A stretch of DNA of 64,000 nt from an uncultured Lachnospiraceae bacterium (GCA_934432885.1 CAKRYY010000004.1:32215-96214), one strand, 5' to 3'. Counted from the stretch's first letter, positions 8,098-16,928 are shown. Translations and numbers: made by a program. Notes: generated from the sequence alone by a model not told the origin.

Positions 8098-9225
8098 ATG
8101 AAAAAACGTATTTTAAGATGTACTGGCATAGCAATGGGCGTATTTTTGATTTTTCTCCTTGTCGGTGCATGGTGCATGTTTGGTACTTCTATTAAAGCTG
8201 CAAACAGCATTGAAAAGCTGGAGAATGATTTGTACGCTATGGAGGTTTCTGGCGACTATGGGTTTGATGATTTTCTTGCGCAGGGAGGCGCAGCCAGCGA
8301 CAGCGGTGTTGCAGACTATCTGGTTTCATTTCTGTCACGTGGATTTTATAAGATTGAAACCGATGTGCAGACAGGCGATTTTGGCTGCTCTACTATTTAC
8401 ACACAGGATGCAGGCGGTACATATTTCTTTGGGCGCAACTACGATTGGCCGCAATGCCAGGCCATGATTGTACATACAAAACCAAAAAACGGTTATGAGT
8501 CGATTTCTACCTGCTGTCTTGATTTTCTGGGCTTTGGGGAGGACTATGTGCCGGACGGCTCCATGATGGAGAGGATGCAAAGCATCGCGGCAGTCTATGT
8601 GCCGCTGGATGGTATGAACTCCGCAGGACTGATGGTGGCTGACCTGATGGCAGGGGATGATGAGGAAACGCATCAGCAGACGGGCAAAACTGCCTTGACT
8701 ACCACAACGGCAATCCGCCTGCTGCTGGATAAGGCTGCCGATGTGGACGAGGCTGTTGCATTGCTGAAGCAATACGATATGAATTCATCCATTGGCGCTG
8801 CGCATCACCTTTCCATCGCGGATGTCAACGGAAAAAGCATTGTGGTGGAATATGTGGACGGCAAAATGCTGGTAACGGAAACGAAGATTGTCACGAATCA
8901 CTATCTTGCTGACTGTGAAAAGCAGAATGTCGGCTCGGCGCAGTCCCATCAGCGTTTTGATACGCTTGCGGCCTATACCGGTACAGCTGGTGCGGCAAAG
9001 GTTTGCAGTCTTTTGGAGGGTGTATCGCAGAAAAACTATCCACAGACAGCAGACAGCTATGAAAAAACTATGTGGAGCATCGTTTACTGCCCGAAGGAGC
9101 ACCATGCAGATTTCTATTTTGCAGAAAATTACAGTCATAGCTATGGTTTAACGCTTTTGGATAAAGGAAGCTTTTTAGAATGTAATATACAGGAGAAATT
9201 CCATAATAACCGCCCGGCAGATTGA
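8098..9225 (+). CDS. membrane-anchored linear amide C-N hydrolase (choloylglycine hydrolase/acyltransferase-like Ntn family)
   Basis: 375 residues. Residues 11-28 form an N-terminal membrane anchor. C97 in GDFGCSTIYTQ fits the Ntn nucleophile, followed by GGTYFFGRNYDW (R113, N114, D116) as in choloylglycine hydrolases and acyl-CoA:6-APA acyltransferase relatives; later AGLMVADLM and VVEYVDGK fit the same fold. Unlike true bile salt hydrolases, the cysteine is not at the N-terminus of the coding product, so exposure would need cleavage after residue 96. The start at 8098 follows AAAGGA; an in-frame ATG 18 bases upstream has no site. Substrate could be a bile acid conjugate or another N-acyl amide. 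Confidence 0.75.
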   Translation: MKKRILRCTGIAMGVFLIFLLVGAWCMFGTSIKAANSIEKLENDLYAMEVSGDYGFDDFLAQGGAASDSGVADYLVSFLSRGFYKIETDVQTGDFGCSTIYTQDAGGTYFFGRNYDWPQCQAMIVHTKPKNGYESISTCCLDFLGFGEDYVPDGSMMERMQSIAAVYVPLDGMNSAGLMVADLMAGDDEETHQQTGKTALTTTTAIRLLLDKAADVDEAVALLKQYDMNSSIGAAHHLSIADVNGKSIVVEYVDGKMLVTETKIVTNHYLADCEKQNVGSAQSHQRFDTLAAYTGTAGAAKVCSLLEGVSQKNYPQTADSYEKTMWSIVYCPKEHHADFYFAENYSHSYGLTLLDKGSFLECNIQEKFHNNRPAD

Positions 9226-9239
9226 TTATTGCATTTTGC

Positions 9240-9268
9240 TTGACATGAATTTCCAGATACGGTACAAA
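9240..9268 (+). promoter_or_regulatory. promoter of cbiQO
   Basis: Perfect TTGACA, 17-base spacer and TACAAA, placed just after the amidase stop and 70 bases before cbiQ, implying that cbiQO has its own transcript separate from the riboswitch-controlled cbiMN. Confidence 0.55.
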
Positions 9269-9338
9269 TAAAAGAACGGGTTAAAACCGGGAAGAAGAGA
9301 AAAGGGGGAATGTCTATACGGAATATCATGAACACATA

Positions 9339-10034
9339 ATGGAGCAGTACGCGTATGCTTCAGGGCTGTGTCATACCAATGCGGCGTTTAAAACCGCATT
9401 CAGTGTTCTGCTTCTGATTCTCTGCCTTGTGCTGAATCAGGAGGCGGTGTCAGTCTTTATTATCGTATCGATGCTGGCATCTGCAATATGCTTGATGGGA
9501 ATAAATCCATTGTCGTACCTGCGGCTGCTTGGAATTCCGCTGTTTTTCATTTTATTTGGCGGAGCGGCGCTCATTTTTACGACAAAGGATATTCACCTTG
9601 CAGTATCGGTGACGCTTCGTGCACTTGGCGGCGTCAGCGCTTTTTATTTTCTGTTACTTTCCACACCGGTCAGTGAAATCATACTGGTTTTGAAAAAATG
9701 CCATGTTCCAAAGCTTTTGATTGAACTGATGTATCTTATCTATCGCTTTATTTTTGTGCTGCTGGATGTCTGGAATTCCATGAATGTTGCGGCACAGTCG
9801 AGGCTTGGCTATGTAGACTATAAGACGTCTCTGCATACTTTTGGCAAAATCGCAGGCAATCTGCTTGTCGTTTCCATGAAGCGGGCGGATGCCTACTATG
9901 ATGCGATGGAATCACGGTGTTATACCGGAGAACTGCGCTTTCTGGAAAATACATATCGGGTGCGTATCCGGGAATGGGTGGCAGCAGGTGCATACTTTTG
10001 TGTGCTGCTTGCAGTATGGAGGATATGGAAATGA
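9339..10034 (+). CDS. cbiQ: energy-coupling factor (ECF) transporter T component, CbiQ-type
   Basis: 231 residues with about five membrane segments and the T-component coupling signatures in the cytoplasmic loop: AAQSRLGYVDY and a later DAYYDAMESRCYTGE, equivalent to the A-R-G motifs that contact the ATPase. It couples CbiO to the CbiMN substrate module for cobalt uptake. The stop overlaps the cbiO start (ATGA). The ATG at 9339 overlaps the stop of a nine-codon frame beginning at 9310 that sits behind AAGGGGG, so translational coupling to a leader peptide is possible. Confidence 0.85.
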   Translation: MEQYAYASGLCHTNAAFKTAFSVLLLILCLVLNQEAVSVFIIVSMLASAICLMGINPLSYLRLLGIPLFFILFGGAALIFTTKDIHLAVSVTLRALGGVSAFYFLLLSTPVSEIILVLKKCHVPKLLIELMYLIYRFIFVLLDVWNSMNVAAQSRLGYVDYKTSLHTFGKIAGNLLVVSMKRADAYYDAMESRCYTGELRFLENTYRVRIREWVAAGAYFCVLLAVWRIWK

Positions 10035-10855
10035 AAAAAGAAACTATTTTACGGCTTTGTGATGTGAGCTTTTCCTATCATAATGCGCATCCGGCGCTTT
10101 CCCATGTTGATTTGGAAATCGGAGCGGGAGAAAGGGTGGCGCTTTTAGGACCCAATGGAGCGGGTAAGTCAACATTGTTTCTGACAATGAACGGTGTGCT
10201 TACGCCGCAGTCGGGAAGCATTTATTTGAAGGACACAGAAATTACGCGTAAAAATCTCAACATGCTCAGAAGGCATGTTGGCATCATTTTTCAGGATGCA
10301 GACAGCCAGATCATTGCGCCAAGCGTGCGTGCTGAAATTTCGTTTGGACCGATGAATCTGAAGCTTTCGGCAGAGGAAACGAGAAAACGGGTAGAAACGG
10401 CAGTTTCCTTATTGAATTTACAGGGCTTTGAGGACAGACCGCCTCATTATTTAAGCGGCGGTGAAAAAAAACGGGTGACGATTGCAGACATTATTGCAAT
10501 GGAGCCTTCGATATTTTTGTTTGATGAGCCAGCTTCTTCTTTGGACCCCGCAAATGCCGGTCAGCTTGAAAAAACTTTGGAGCTGCTGCATCAGTCAGGG
10601 AAAACGCTCATTATCAGCACGCATGATGTGGATTTTGCATACAGATGGGCGGACCGCGTCCTTGTATTTCAGAAAGGACGTCTGGCGGCAGATGGGACGC
10701 CGCCGGCTGTTTTTGAGCAGACAGAACTCTGCACGGCAGCAAATTTGAAATGTCCCGCCATGCTTCAGGTCGAGAGGCTGCTGGAGCAGAAAAACCTTCT
10801 GAAGGAGAAAGGAAGGTATCCGCGGACAGTGGAAGAGCTGGAAGCGGTCTTATAA
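10031..10855 (+). CDS. cbiO: cobalt ECF transporter ATPase
   Basis: 274-residue ABC ATPase. Walker A GPNGAGKST, Q-loop FQDADSQI, signature LSGGEKKRVTIA, Walker B IFLFDEPASSLDP and H-loop STHDVDF are all intact; the FQDADSQ form of the Q loop is typical of ECF ATPases. The start at 10031 overlaps the cbiQ stop; the open frame upstream is a shadow of cbiQ. It powers cobalt uptake with cbiQ and the separately transcribed cbiMN. Confidence 0.93.
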   Translation: MKKETILRLCDVSFSYHNAHPALSHVDLEIGAGERVALLGPNGAGKSTLFLTMNGVLTPQSGSIYLKDTEITRKNLNMLRRHVGIIFQDADSQIIAPSVRAEISFGPMNLKLSAEETRKRVETAVSLLNLQGFEDRPPHYLSGGEKKRVTIADIIAMEPSIFLFDEPASSLDPANAGQLEKTLELLHQSGKTLIISTHDVDFAYRWADRVLVFQKGRLAADGTPPAVFEQTELCTAANLKCPAMLQVERLLEQKNLLKEKGRYPRTVEELEAVL

Positions 10856-10870
10856 GATACTTATGATGAA

Positions 10871-11020
10871 GAGGTGCCTGTGTTCTCCGCAGGATAACAG
10901 GGAAAAGGGTGCAAATCCCTTACGGTCCCGCCGCTGTATTGGCTAAGCGGTCTTACAGATGCCACTGGGAAACCGGGAAGGCGTAGGAGAGCTGGGAAGC
11001 CTGAGTCAGAAGACCTGCCC
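10871..11020 (+). promoter_or_regulatory. cobalamin riboswitch
   Basis: Clear B12-box architecture: GAGGTGCCTGTG, AGGATAACAGGGAA, GGTGCAAATCCCTTACGG, TCCCGCCGCTGTA, GCCACTGGGAAACCGGGAAG and, at the 3' side, AGCCTGAGTCAGAAGACC. Such aptamers bind adenosylcobalamin-type ligands and turn off downstream genes when B12 is plentiful. It precedes cbiM and cbiN only; cbiQO lies upstream of it. I see no strong terminator between the aptamer and the cbiM ribosome site, so control may be at translation. Confidence 0.95.
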
Positions 11021-11103
11021 TTCATTACGGATGTGTTTTGTTACGAGAGATGACAAAGCGCATGCAGACGATTACATCATCTGCACAAAAGAAAGGAGAA
11101 ACT

Positions 11104-11853
11104 ATGAATCAGAAAGAAAGAAAAATTGTGATAACGGCTGCGGTACTTGCCGCAGCTTTTGGAATCGCGCCGCGTGTAAACGCAATGCATATTATGGAAG
11201 GTTACCTTCCGGCAGGATACTGCGTGGCATGGGGTGTCCTCTGCCTTCCGTTCCTGCTGATGGGCTTTTTTTCCATTAAAAAGCGTCTGCAGGCTGACAG
11301 ACGTTCCATTACGCTGCTTGCGATGTCCGGCGCATTCATCTTCGTTATTTCCTCATTAAAAATACCTTCCGTAACAGGAAGCTGTTCCCACATGACAGGA
11401 ACCGGACTTGGCGCTATTTTATTTGGTCCCTGTGCAGTAAGTATTCTGGGAATTATCGTTCTGATATTCCAGGCGATTCTGCTCGCACACGGCGGCCTGA
11501 CATCTCTTGGCGCCAATACGTTTTCAATGGCGATTGCCGGACCTCTTTTATCCTATGCAATTTATGTGCTCTGCAAAAAATGTAAAGTAAATAAAAGAGT
11601 ATCTATTTTCCTTGCAGCAGCGCTGGGCGATATTTTTACCTACTGTGTAACAAGCGTGCAGCTTGCACTTGCGTTCCCTTCACCGGAAGGCGGCGTATTT
11701 GCATCTGCAATTAAGTTCCTTGGCGTATTTGCTCCAACCCAGCTTCCACTTGCAATCATTGAGGGTATCCTGACGGTTATTATCATGATTGGCCTTGAAG
11801 TATATGCACAGCCTGAATTAAAGGCGATTGAAATGAAAAAGGAGGAAGCATAG
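11104..11853 (+). CDS. cbiM: cobalt ECF transporter substrate-capture protein
   Basis: 249 residues. After a cleavable signal (AAFGIAPRVNA) comes MHIMEGYLP, the hallmark CbiM N-terminus whose His helps bind the metal. Six to seven membrane segments follow, with SCSHMTGTGLG and LTSLGANTFSMAIAGP conserved. The ATG at 11104 is taken because it follows AAAGGAG and begins the signal peptide. First gene after the cobalamin riboswitch, directly followed by cbiN. Confidence 0.94.
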   Translation: MNQKERKIVITAAVLAAAFGIAPRVNAMHIMEGYLPAGYCVAWGVLCLPFLLMGFFSIKKRLQADRRSITLLAMSGAFIFVISSLKIPSVTGSCSHMTGTGLGAILFGPCAVSILGIIVLIFQAILLAHGGLTSLGANTFSMAIAGPLLSYAIYVLCKKCKVNKRVSIFLAAALGDIFTYCVTSVQLALAFPSPEGGVFASAIKFLGVFAPTQLPLAIIEGILTVIIMIGLEVYAQPELKAIEMKKEEA

Positions 11854-12168
11854 ATGTCAAAGAATACAAAAACTGTAATTGCATTGCTGCTGCTTACGCT
11901 TCTTATCATTATTGTGCCGGTCGTTGCCTTAAAGGGTGCGGAATTCGGCGGCTCGGATGACGCAGGAAGCGTTATGGTAGAAGAAATCGTAGGCGCTTAT
12001 GAACCCTGGTTTACACCGGTATTTGAAACAATGCTGGGCGGAGAGCTGCCGGGCGAGCTGGAAAGCCTTCTGTTCTGCATCCAGACGGGAATCGGCGTAG
12101 GCATCATTGCTTTCTGCATGGGAAGACTGGTAGAGAGAAAGAAATGGACGGATGGACTGCAAAAATAA
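11854..12168 (+). CDS. cbiN: cobalt transport protein CbiN
   Basis: 104 residues with an N-terminal and a C-terminal membrane helix and an external loop (GSDDAGSVMVEEIVGAYEPW), as in CbiN, the small partner of CbiM in group II ECF metal transporters. It starts one base after the cbiM stop behind AGGAGG-like GGAGGAAG and ends before a strong terminator. CbiQ and CbiO come from the neighbouring upstream unit. Confidence 0.9.
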   Translation: MSKNTKTVIALLLLTLLIIIVPVVALKGAEFGGSDDAGSVMVEEIVGAYEPWFTPVFETMLGGELPGELESLLFCIQTGIGVGIIAFCMGRLVERKKWTDGLQK

Positions 12169-12222
12169 AAACAGTCATGGCTTTGCAGTACGATAAAAGA
12201 TAGAAAAAGTTAGAAGCAGTAA

Positions 12223-12275
12223 AAAATCCTCCGAGTAGAATGTGGCAAGGAGCCCATTCTCTCGGAGGATTTTTA
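12223..12275 (+). terminator. terminator after cbiMN
   Basis: A 13-base-pair outer stem AAAATCCTCCGAG / CTCGGAGGATTTT with a GAATG/CATTC inner pairing, followed by T residues. Confidence 0.85.
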
Positions 12276-12322
12276 TGTAATAGAAAATAAATTATGTCGT
12301 TAAAACGACCCGCCCAAGGCGG

Positions 12323-12343
12323 AGAATCCTGTAAGCAGGATTC
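12323..12343 (-). terminator. hairpin downstream of the phosphoribosyltransferase-like gene
   Basis: AGAATCCTG TAAG CAGGATTCT, just past the minus-strand stop codon. There is no strong T run after it on that strand, so it may be an RNA-stabilising hairpin instead. Confidence 0.45.
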
Positions 12344-12351
12344 TATTTAAT

Positions 12352-12993
12352 TTACCGAATCAAAGAGTAGCCATATCCGTTTGCAATAGCATCCACTGGC
12401 TGACCTGCCTTGCAGAGCGGGCAGAGGTCGGGAGTGCTCATCTTATAATCTGCAATATCAGCCATTGTATACAGTGCGTGTACAGGAATATTGTGAACGC
12501 GGCTGACTGCACTGAAAATAGCAGAGATGCCGACGATGGAGCCACCGTAATAGAGGATGGAATCGATGGCGCGGGCCATTGTATTACCGGTGGTAGCGGT
12601 CGGCAGAAGTAAAAGCACATGCTTATCTTTAATCATGGGCTGCAGATTTTCCCGGAAAATCATCTGTCCTGCGGTATTAAGCTCCGGCGAAGTAATGTAG
12701 ATTGTTTTATGGGCATTCATGGAAAGGACGCCTGCCCGTGTAAGCTGTTCTGCCAGATAAGCGCCGATAACCTCGCAGCCTTCCATACAGACGATGGTAT
12801 CAACGATTGTAGAAGCGACGTAAGCATCTGCCATTGCCTTTGCTGTCTGCTGTGCTTCATTCTGGCGCGCCTTGAGCATGGACATGTCAAGATAGTAGTT
12901 GATATGTGCGCTTGGTGTTACGAAATGACCTGGAATTGCGCGGAGAATGATGTCGGGGTGCTTTTTAGAAACCATTTTTTTAATTTCCTGCAT
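12352..12993 (-). CDS. phosphoribosyltransferase-fold protein with a degenerate PRPP loop (orotate PRTase-like)
   Basis: 213 residues with the order of a type I phosphoribosyltransferase: a strand and loop IVCMEGCEVIGAYLAEQL, then ITSPELNTAGQMIF, then the region expected to be the PRPP loop. In active enzymes that loop has two acidic residues (VVDDVITTGGT type), but here it reads VLLLLPTATTGNTMARA (residues 127-142), without the acids. A C-terminal CPLCKAG gives a two-cysteine motif. It is usually grouped with orotate phosphoribosyltransferases, but the missing acids suggest a ligand-sensing or otherwise altered role. It is divergent from purC-purF-purB. Confidence 0.65.
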   Translation of the reverse strand: MQEIKKMVSKKHPDIILRAIPGHFVTPSAHINYYLDMSMLKARQNEAQQTAKAMADAYVASTIVDTIVCMEGCEVIGAYLAEQLTRAGVLSMNAHKTIYITSPELNTAGQMIFRENLQPMIKDKHVLLLLPTATTGNTMARAIDSILYYGGSIVGISAIFSAVSRVHNIPVHALYTMADIADYKMSTPDLCPLCKAGQPVDAIANGYGYSLIR

Positions 12994-13081
12994 AAAGAGC
13001 CCTCACTTTCTAAGATGTAATTTGTTCGGCAAAATGCCCTAATAACTAACTGTATTATAACATTTATTAGACAAAATTACT

Positions 13082-13099
13082 ATGAGAAATTTTTCTCAT
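13082..13099. promoter_or_regulatory. palindrome in the divergent PRTase/purC gap, possible operator
   Basis: Perfect eight-base arms ATGAGAAA and TTTCTCAT around TT, lying between the two divergent genes and upstream of the purC -35. On the minus strand a CCGAAC core with A/T flanks at 13019-13035 resembles the PurR box of Bacillus. Both are candidate sites only. Confidence 0.35.
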
Positions 13100-13121
13100 A
13101 TAGCTGCCGTCAATCTCCGTG

Positions 13122-13150
13122 TTGATTTCTGCGAAACGGTAGGGTATACT
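13122..13150 (+). promoter_or_regulatory. promoter of purCFB
   Basis: TTGATT, 17-base spacer, TATACT; about 70 bases before the purC start. Confidence 0.65.
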
Positions 13151-13220
13151 CTGATTTGTGGGAGTATCGTTCGCCCAGTGGGCGCAGAAAACAAAACAGA
13201 AAGGTGCAAGGTGAAGGCAA

Positions 13221-13925
13221 ATGAAGAAACTGGAACAGCTCTATGAAGGCAAGGCAAAAAAGGTATTTACGACTGATGATCCGGATGTTTTGATTGTGGA
13301 TTATAAGGATGATGCCACTGCATTTAACGGTGAGAAAAAGGGAACTATCGTAGGAAAAGGCGTGATAAATAACCGCATGACCAACCGTGTGTTCCAGTTA
13401 TTAGAAGAAAAAGGCGTACCGACGCACTTTATTGAGGAGCTTAGCGACCGTGAAACTGCGGTTAAAAAAGTAGAGATTGTACCGCTTGAGGTAATCATCA
13501 GAAATGTGGCAGCAGGAAGCTTTTCCAAAAGGCTTGGCGTACCGGAGGGGACTCCCTTTCAGGAGCCGACTATTGAATTCAGCTATAAAAATGATGAGCT
13601 TGGCGATCCGCTGATTAACTCTTATTTTGCCGTTGCACTGGGACTTGCAACCTGGGAAGAAATTGAAACCATTAAGAAATATGCCTTTCAGGTAAATGAG
13701 GTATTAAAGGAATATTTCCTGCAGGCAGACATTAAGCTGATTGATTTCAAGATTGAATTTGGACGGTATCATGGACAGATTATTTTAGCAGACGAGACTT
13801 CACCGGACACCTGCCGTCTGTGGGATGTACATACAAACGAAAAGCTGGATAAAGACAGATTCCGCAGAGATCTTGGAAATGTAGAGGAAGCGTATAACGA
13901 AGTATTCAAACGTCTGGGGTTATAG
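13221..13925 (+). CDS. purC: phosphoribosylaminoimidazole-succinocarboxamide synthase
   Basis: Joins CAIR and aspartate with ATP in purine synthesis. The 234 residues match the short bacterial PurC: N-terminal [22 protein letters not shown], the aspartate-site [10 protein letters not shown] and the [12 protein letters not shown] signature. First gene of a purC-purF-purB unit with five- and nine-base gaps. Confidence 0.96.
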   Translation: MKKLEQLYEGKAKKVFTTDDPDVLIVDYKDDATAFNGEKKGTIVGKGVINNRMTNRVFQLLEEKGVPTHFIEELSDRETAVKKVEIVPLEVIIRNVAAGSFSKRLGVPEGTPFQEPTIEFSYKNDELGDPLINSYFAVALGLATWEEIETIKKYAFQVNEVLKEYFLQADIKLIDFKIEFGRYHGQIILADETSPDTCRLWDVHTNEKLDKDRFRRDLGNVEEAYNEVFKRLGL

Positions 13926-13930
13926 AGCGA

Positions 13931-15379
13931 ATGACAGAAAAAATAATGACATTCACGGAAGAAGCGGATAAGCTGCGGGAAGAATGCGGCGTATTCGGCA
14001 TGTATGATTTTAGCGGCGGTGATGTGGCGTCAACCATATATTATGGCTTGTTTGCACTGCAGCACAGAGGACAGGAAAGCTGCGGCATAGCAGTCAGCGA
14101 TACAAACGGTCCCAAGGGCAAGGTGTTAAGCTATAAGGATATGGGACTTTTGAATGAAGCCTTTACGCCGGATATTCTCGAAAAGCTAAAGGGCGATATT
14201 GGCGTAGGACATGTACGGTATTCGACGGCGGGAAGCTCCAGCAGGGAAAATGCGCAGCCGCTTGTACTCAACTATGTAAAGGGTACGCTGGGACTTGCGC
14301 ACAACGGAAATCTGATTAACGCACCAGAGCTGCGCAGAGAGCTGGAATACACCGGTGCAATCTTTCAGACAACGATAGATTCTGAGGTCATTGCCTATCA
14401 TATTGCGCGGGAACGTCTGAATTCCAAAACGGTAGAGGAAGCAGTAGGACGTGCCATGAAAAAGATAAAGGGTGCGTATTCCCTGATTATCATGTCGCCG
14501 AGAAAGCTGATTGGGGCAAGAGACCCGTTTGGTTTCAGACCGCTCTGTATCGGAAAGAGGGACAATGCGTATATCCTTGCATCTGAGACCTGTGCCTTAG
14601 ATACAGTAGGTGCGGAGTTTGTACGTGACGTGCTGCCGGGCGAGATAATAACGATTTCTCCGGAAAAGGGCATTGAGTCGGATACAAGCATGTGTATTCC
14701 TGAAAATGAACATGCACGCTGTGTATTTGAGTATATCTATTTTGCAAGACCGGACAGCTATGTGGATGGTTTCAGCGTATACAACTCCCGTATTCTGGCG
14801 GGAAAATATCTGGCAATGGATTCTCCGGTGGATGCGGACCTTGTCGTAGGCGTTCCGGAGTCTGGCAACTGTGCGGCAATGGGCTATGCCATGCAGTCGG
14901 GGATTCCTTATGGACAGGCATTTGTAAAAAATACCTATGTGGGAAGAACCTTTATCAAGCCCAAGCAGAAGAGCCGTGAGAACAGCGTGCAGGTTAAGCT
15001 GAATGCACTGCGGGAAGTGGTAAAGGATAAAAGGATTGTCATGATTGATGATTCCATCGTCCGGGGAACGACCTCGGACAGAATCGTGCGTATGCTGCGT
15101 GATGCGGGCGCAAAAGAGGTTCACATGAGAGTCAGCTCTCCTCCGTTTTTGTGGCCCTGCTATTTCGGAACAGATGTACCTGCAAGGGAACAGCTCATTG
15201 CATATAACAGGACCGTAGAGGAAATCAGTGATTTAATCGGGACAGATTCACTGGCATATCTGCGTGTGGAACGGCTGAAGCAGATTGTTGGAGAGCGTGG
15301 TATCTGCGAGGGCTGCTTTACAGGAAACTATCCATTAACGCCTCCAGCTGAGGACATTCGGGGCGAATTTGAACAATAA
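13931..15379 (+). CDS. purF: amidophosphoribosyltransferase
   Basis: Commits PRPP to purine synthesis using glutamine. In 482 residues: an 18-residue propeptide before the N-terminal nucleophile Cys19 (EECGVFG), a class II glutaminase domain with HRGQESCGIA and GHVRYSTAGS, and a PRTase domain with the intact PRPP loop VMIDDSIVRGTTS. Cysteines at HARCVFEY, LWPCYFG and GICEGCF match the 4Fe-4S ligands of the Bacillus-type enzyme, so this should be the oxygen-labile iron-sulfur form. It follows purC by five bases. Confidence 0.96.
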   Translation: MTEKIMTFTEEADKLREECGVFGMYDFSGGDVASTIYYGLFALQHRGQESCGIAVSDTNGPKGKVLSYKDMGLLNEAFTPDILEKLKGDIGVGHVRYSTAGSSSRENAQPLVLNYVKGTLGLAHNGNLINAPELRRELEYTGAIFQTTIDSEVIAYHIARERLNSKTVEEAVGRAMKKIKGAYSLIIMSPRKLIGARDPFGFRPLCIGKRDNAYILASETCALDTVGAEFVRDVLPGEIITISPEKGIESDTSMCIPENEHARCVFEYIYFARPDSYVDGFSVYNSRILAGKYLAMDSPVDADLVVGVPESGNCAAMGYAMQSGIPYGQAFVKNTYVGRTFIKPKQKSRENSVQVKLNALREVVKDKRIVMIDDSIVRGTTSDRIVRMLRDAGAKEVHMRVSSPPFLWPCYFGTDVPAREQLIAYNRTVEEISDLIGTDSLAYLRVERLKQIVGERGICEGCFTGNYPLTPPAEDIRGEFEQ

Positions 15380-15388
15380 GGAGAGTCT

Positions 15389-16822
15389 ATGAGTACAGAC
15401 AGATACAACAGTCCCCTTTCTGAGCGTTATGCCAGCAAGGAGATGCAGTATATATTTTCACCGGACATGAAATTCCGTACATGGCGCAGACTCTGGATTG
15501 CGCTCGCGGAAACAGAGAAGGAACTGGGGCTTGCGATTACGCAGGAGCAGATTGATGAGTTAAAGGCGCATGCGGACGACATCAATTATGATGTGGCAAA
15601 GGCAAGGGAAAAAGAGGTGCGCCATGACGTTATGAGCCATGTCTATGCCTATGGCGTGCAGTGCCCTAAGGCAAAGGGCATTATCCATCTGGGAGCAACC
15701 TCCTGTTATGTGGGCGATAATACGGATATTATCGTTATGACAAAGGCGCTTACCCTGATAAAGAAAAAGCTGGTAAATGTCATTGCAGAGCTTGACTCCT
15801 TTGCAGACCGCTATAAGGCTCTGCCAACGCTTGCGTTTACACATTTCCAGCCTGCACAGCCGACGACGGTAGGTAAGCGGGCGACGCTCTGGATGCAGGA
15901 ATTTGCAATGGACTTGGAAGATTTGGAATATGTGCTGGGTGGTATGAAGCTGCTTGGTTCCAAAGGCACGACGGGTACGCAGGCTTCCTTTTTAGAGCTG
16001 TTTAACGGGGACCAGGAGACGATTGACAAAATCGACCCCATGATTGCAGAAAAGATGGGCTTTCAGGAATGTGTTCCGGTATCCGGACAGACCTATTCCC
16101 GCAAGGTGGACACCAGAGTGGCAAATCTCCTTGCCGGCATTGCGGCAAGCGCACACAAGATGAGCAACGACATCCGCCTTTTACAGCATTTAAAAGAAGT
16201 AGAGGAGCCTTTTGAAAAGAGCCAGATCGGTTCTTCGGCAATGGCATATAAGAGAAATCCTATGAGAAGTGAGAGAATTGCTTCTCTGAGCAGGTATGTA
16301 ATGATTGATGCCTTAAATCCGGCAATTACGTCTGCAACACAGTGGTTTGAACGTACGCTGGATGATTCTGCAAACAAGCGTCTTTCGATTCCGGAGGGCT
16401 TTCTGGCAACGGACGGTATCCTTGATTTGTGTCTGAATGTAGTGGACGGACTGGTGGTATATCCCAAGGTCATCGAAAAACACCTGCGCAGCGAGCTGCC
16501 GTTTATGGCAACGGAGAATATTATGATGGATGCGGTAAAGGCAGGCGGCGACAGACAGGAGCTGCATGAAAAAATCCGCACGCTTTCTATGGAGGCAGGC
16601 AGAAATGTAAAGGCAGAGGGCAGGGAAAATAACCTGCTGGAGCTTATTGCGGCTGACCCTGACTTCCCTATGACCTTAGAGGAATTGCAGGCTGCAATGG
16701 AACCTTCCCGGTATGTGGGACGTTCTAAGGAGCAGGTTGAGGCATATCTTTCAAAAGTAATAGAGCCGCTCCTTGCGAAGAATAAAGACCTGCTTGGCAT
16801 AAAGGCGACGATTAACGTATAA
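15389..16822 (+). CDS. purB: adenylosuccinate lyase
   Basis: 477 residues of the fumarase/aspartase superfamily. N-terminal SPLSERYASKEMQYIFSPD and the flexible signature loop SSAMAYKRNPMRSE near residue 288 identify PurB; THFQPAQPTTVGKRA holds the catalytic His. It acts in two steps, cleaving SAICAR and adenylosuccinate. An AAGGAG site precedes the start, nine bases after purF. Confidence 0.95.
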   Translation: MSTDRYNSPLSERYASKEMQYIFSPDMKFRTWRRLWIALAETEKELGLAITQEQIDELKAHADDINYDVAKAREKEVRHDVMSHVYAYGVQCPKAKGIIHLGATSCYVGDNTDIIVMTKALTLIKKKLVNVIAELDSFADRYKALPTLAFTHFQPAQPTTVGKRATLWMQEFAMDLEDLEYVLGGMKLLGSKGTTGTQASFLELFNGDQETIDKIDPMIAEKMGFQECVPVSGQTYSRKVDTRVANLLAGIAASAHKMSNDIRLLQHLKEVEEPFEKSQIGSSAMAYKRNPMRSERIASLSRYVMIDALNPAITSATQWFERTLDDSANKRLSIPEGFLATDGILDLCLNVVDGLVVYPKVIEKHLRSELPFMATENIMMDAVKAGGDRQELHEKIRTLSMEAGRNVKAEGRENNLLELIAADPDFPMTLEELQAAMEPSRYVGRSKEQVEAYLSKVIEPLLAKNKDLLGIKATINV

Positions 16823-16830
16823 CTTTTAGG

Positions 16831-16863
16831 ATGCCGCTGCGGAGTTTTCCGGGGCGGCATTTT
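16831..16863 (+). terminator. weak terminator after purB
   Basis: ATGCCGCTGCGG / CCGGGGCGGCAT stem-loop followed only by TTTG. Confidence 0.5.
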
Positions 16864-16928
16864 GTATCATGGAAAATCCGAAGGCAGACCTTATCAGGGT
16901 TTGTATTTACAGGAAGGGCAGAAGGATT

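Noticed and set aside
9269..9310. Second cobalamin riboswitch upstream of cbiQ
   Set aside because: Only a short AACCGGGAAG match to the aptamer is found; the B12 box and other conserved blocks are missing.
16093..16860. Long open frame antisense to purB
   Set aside because: A shadow of a well-conserved gene with no start signal; purB explains the region fully.
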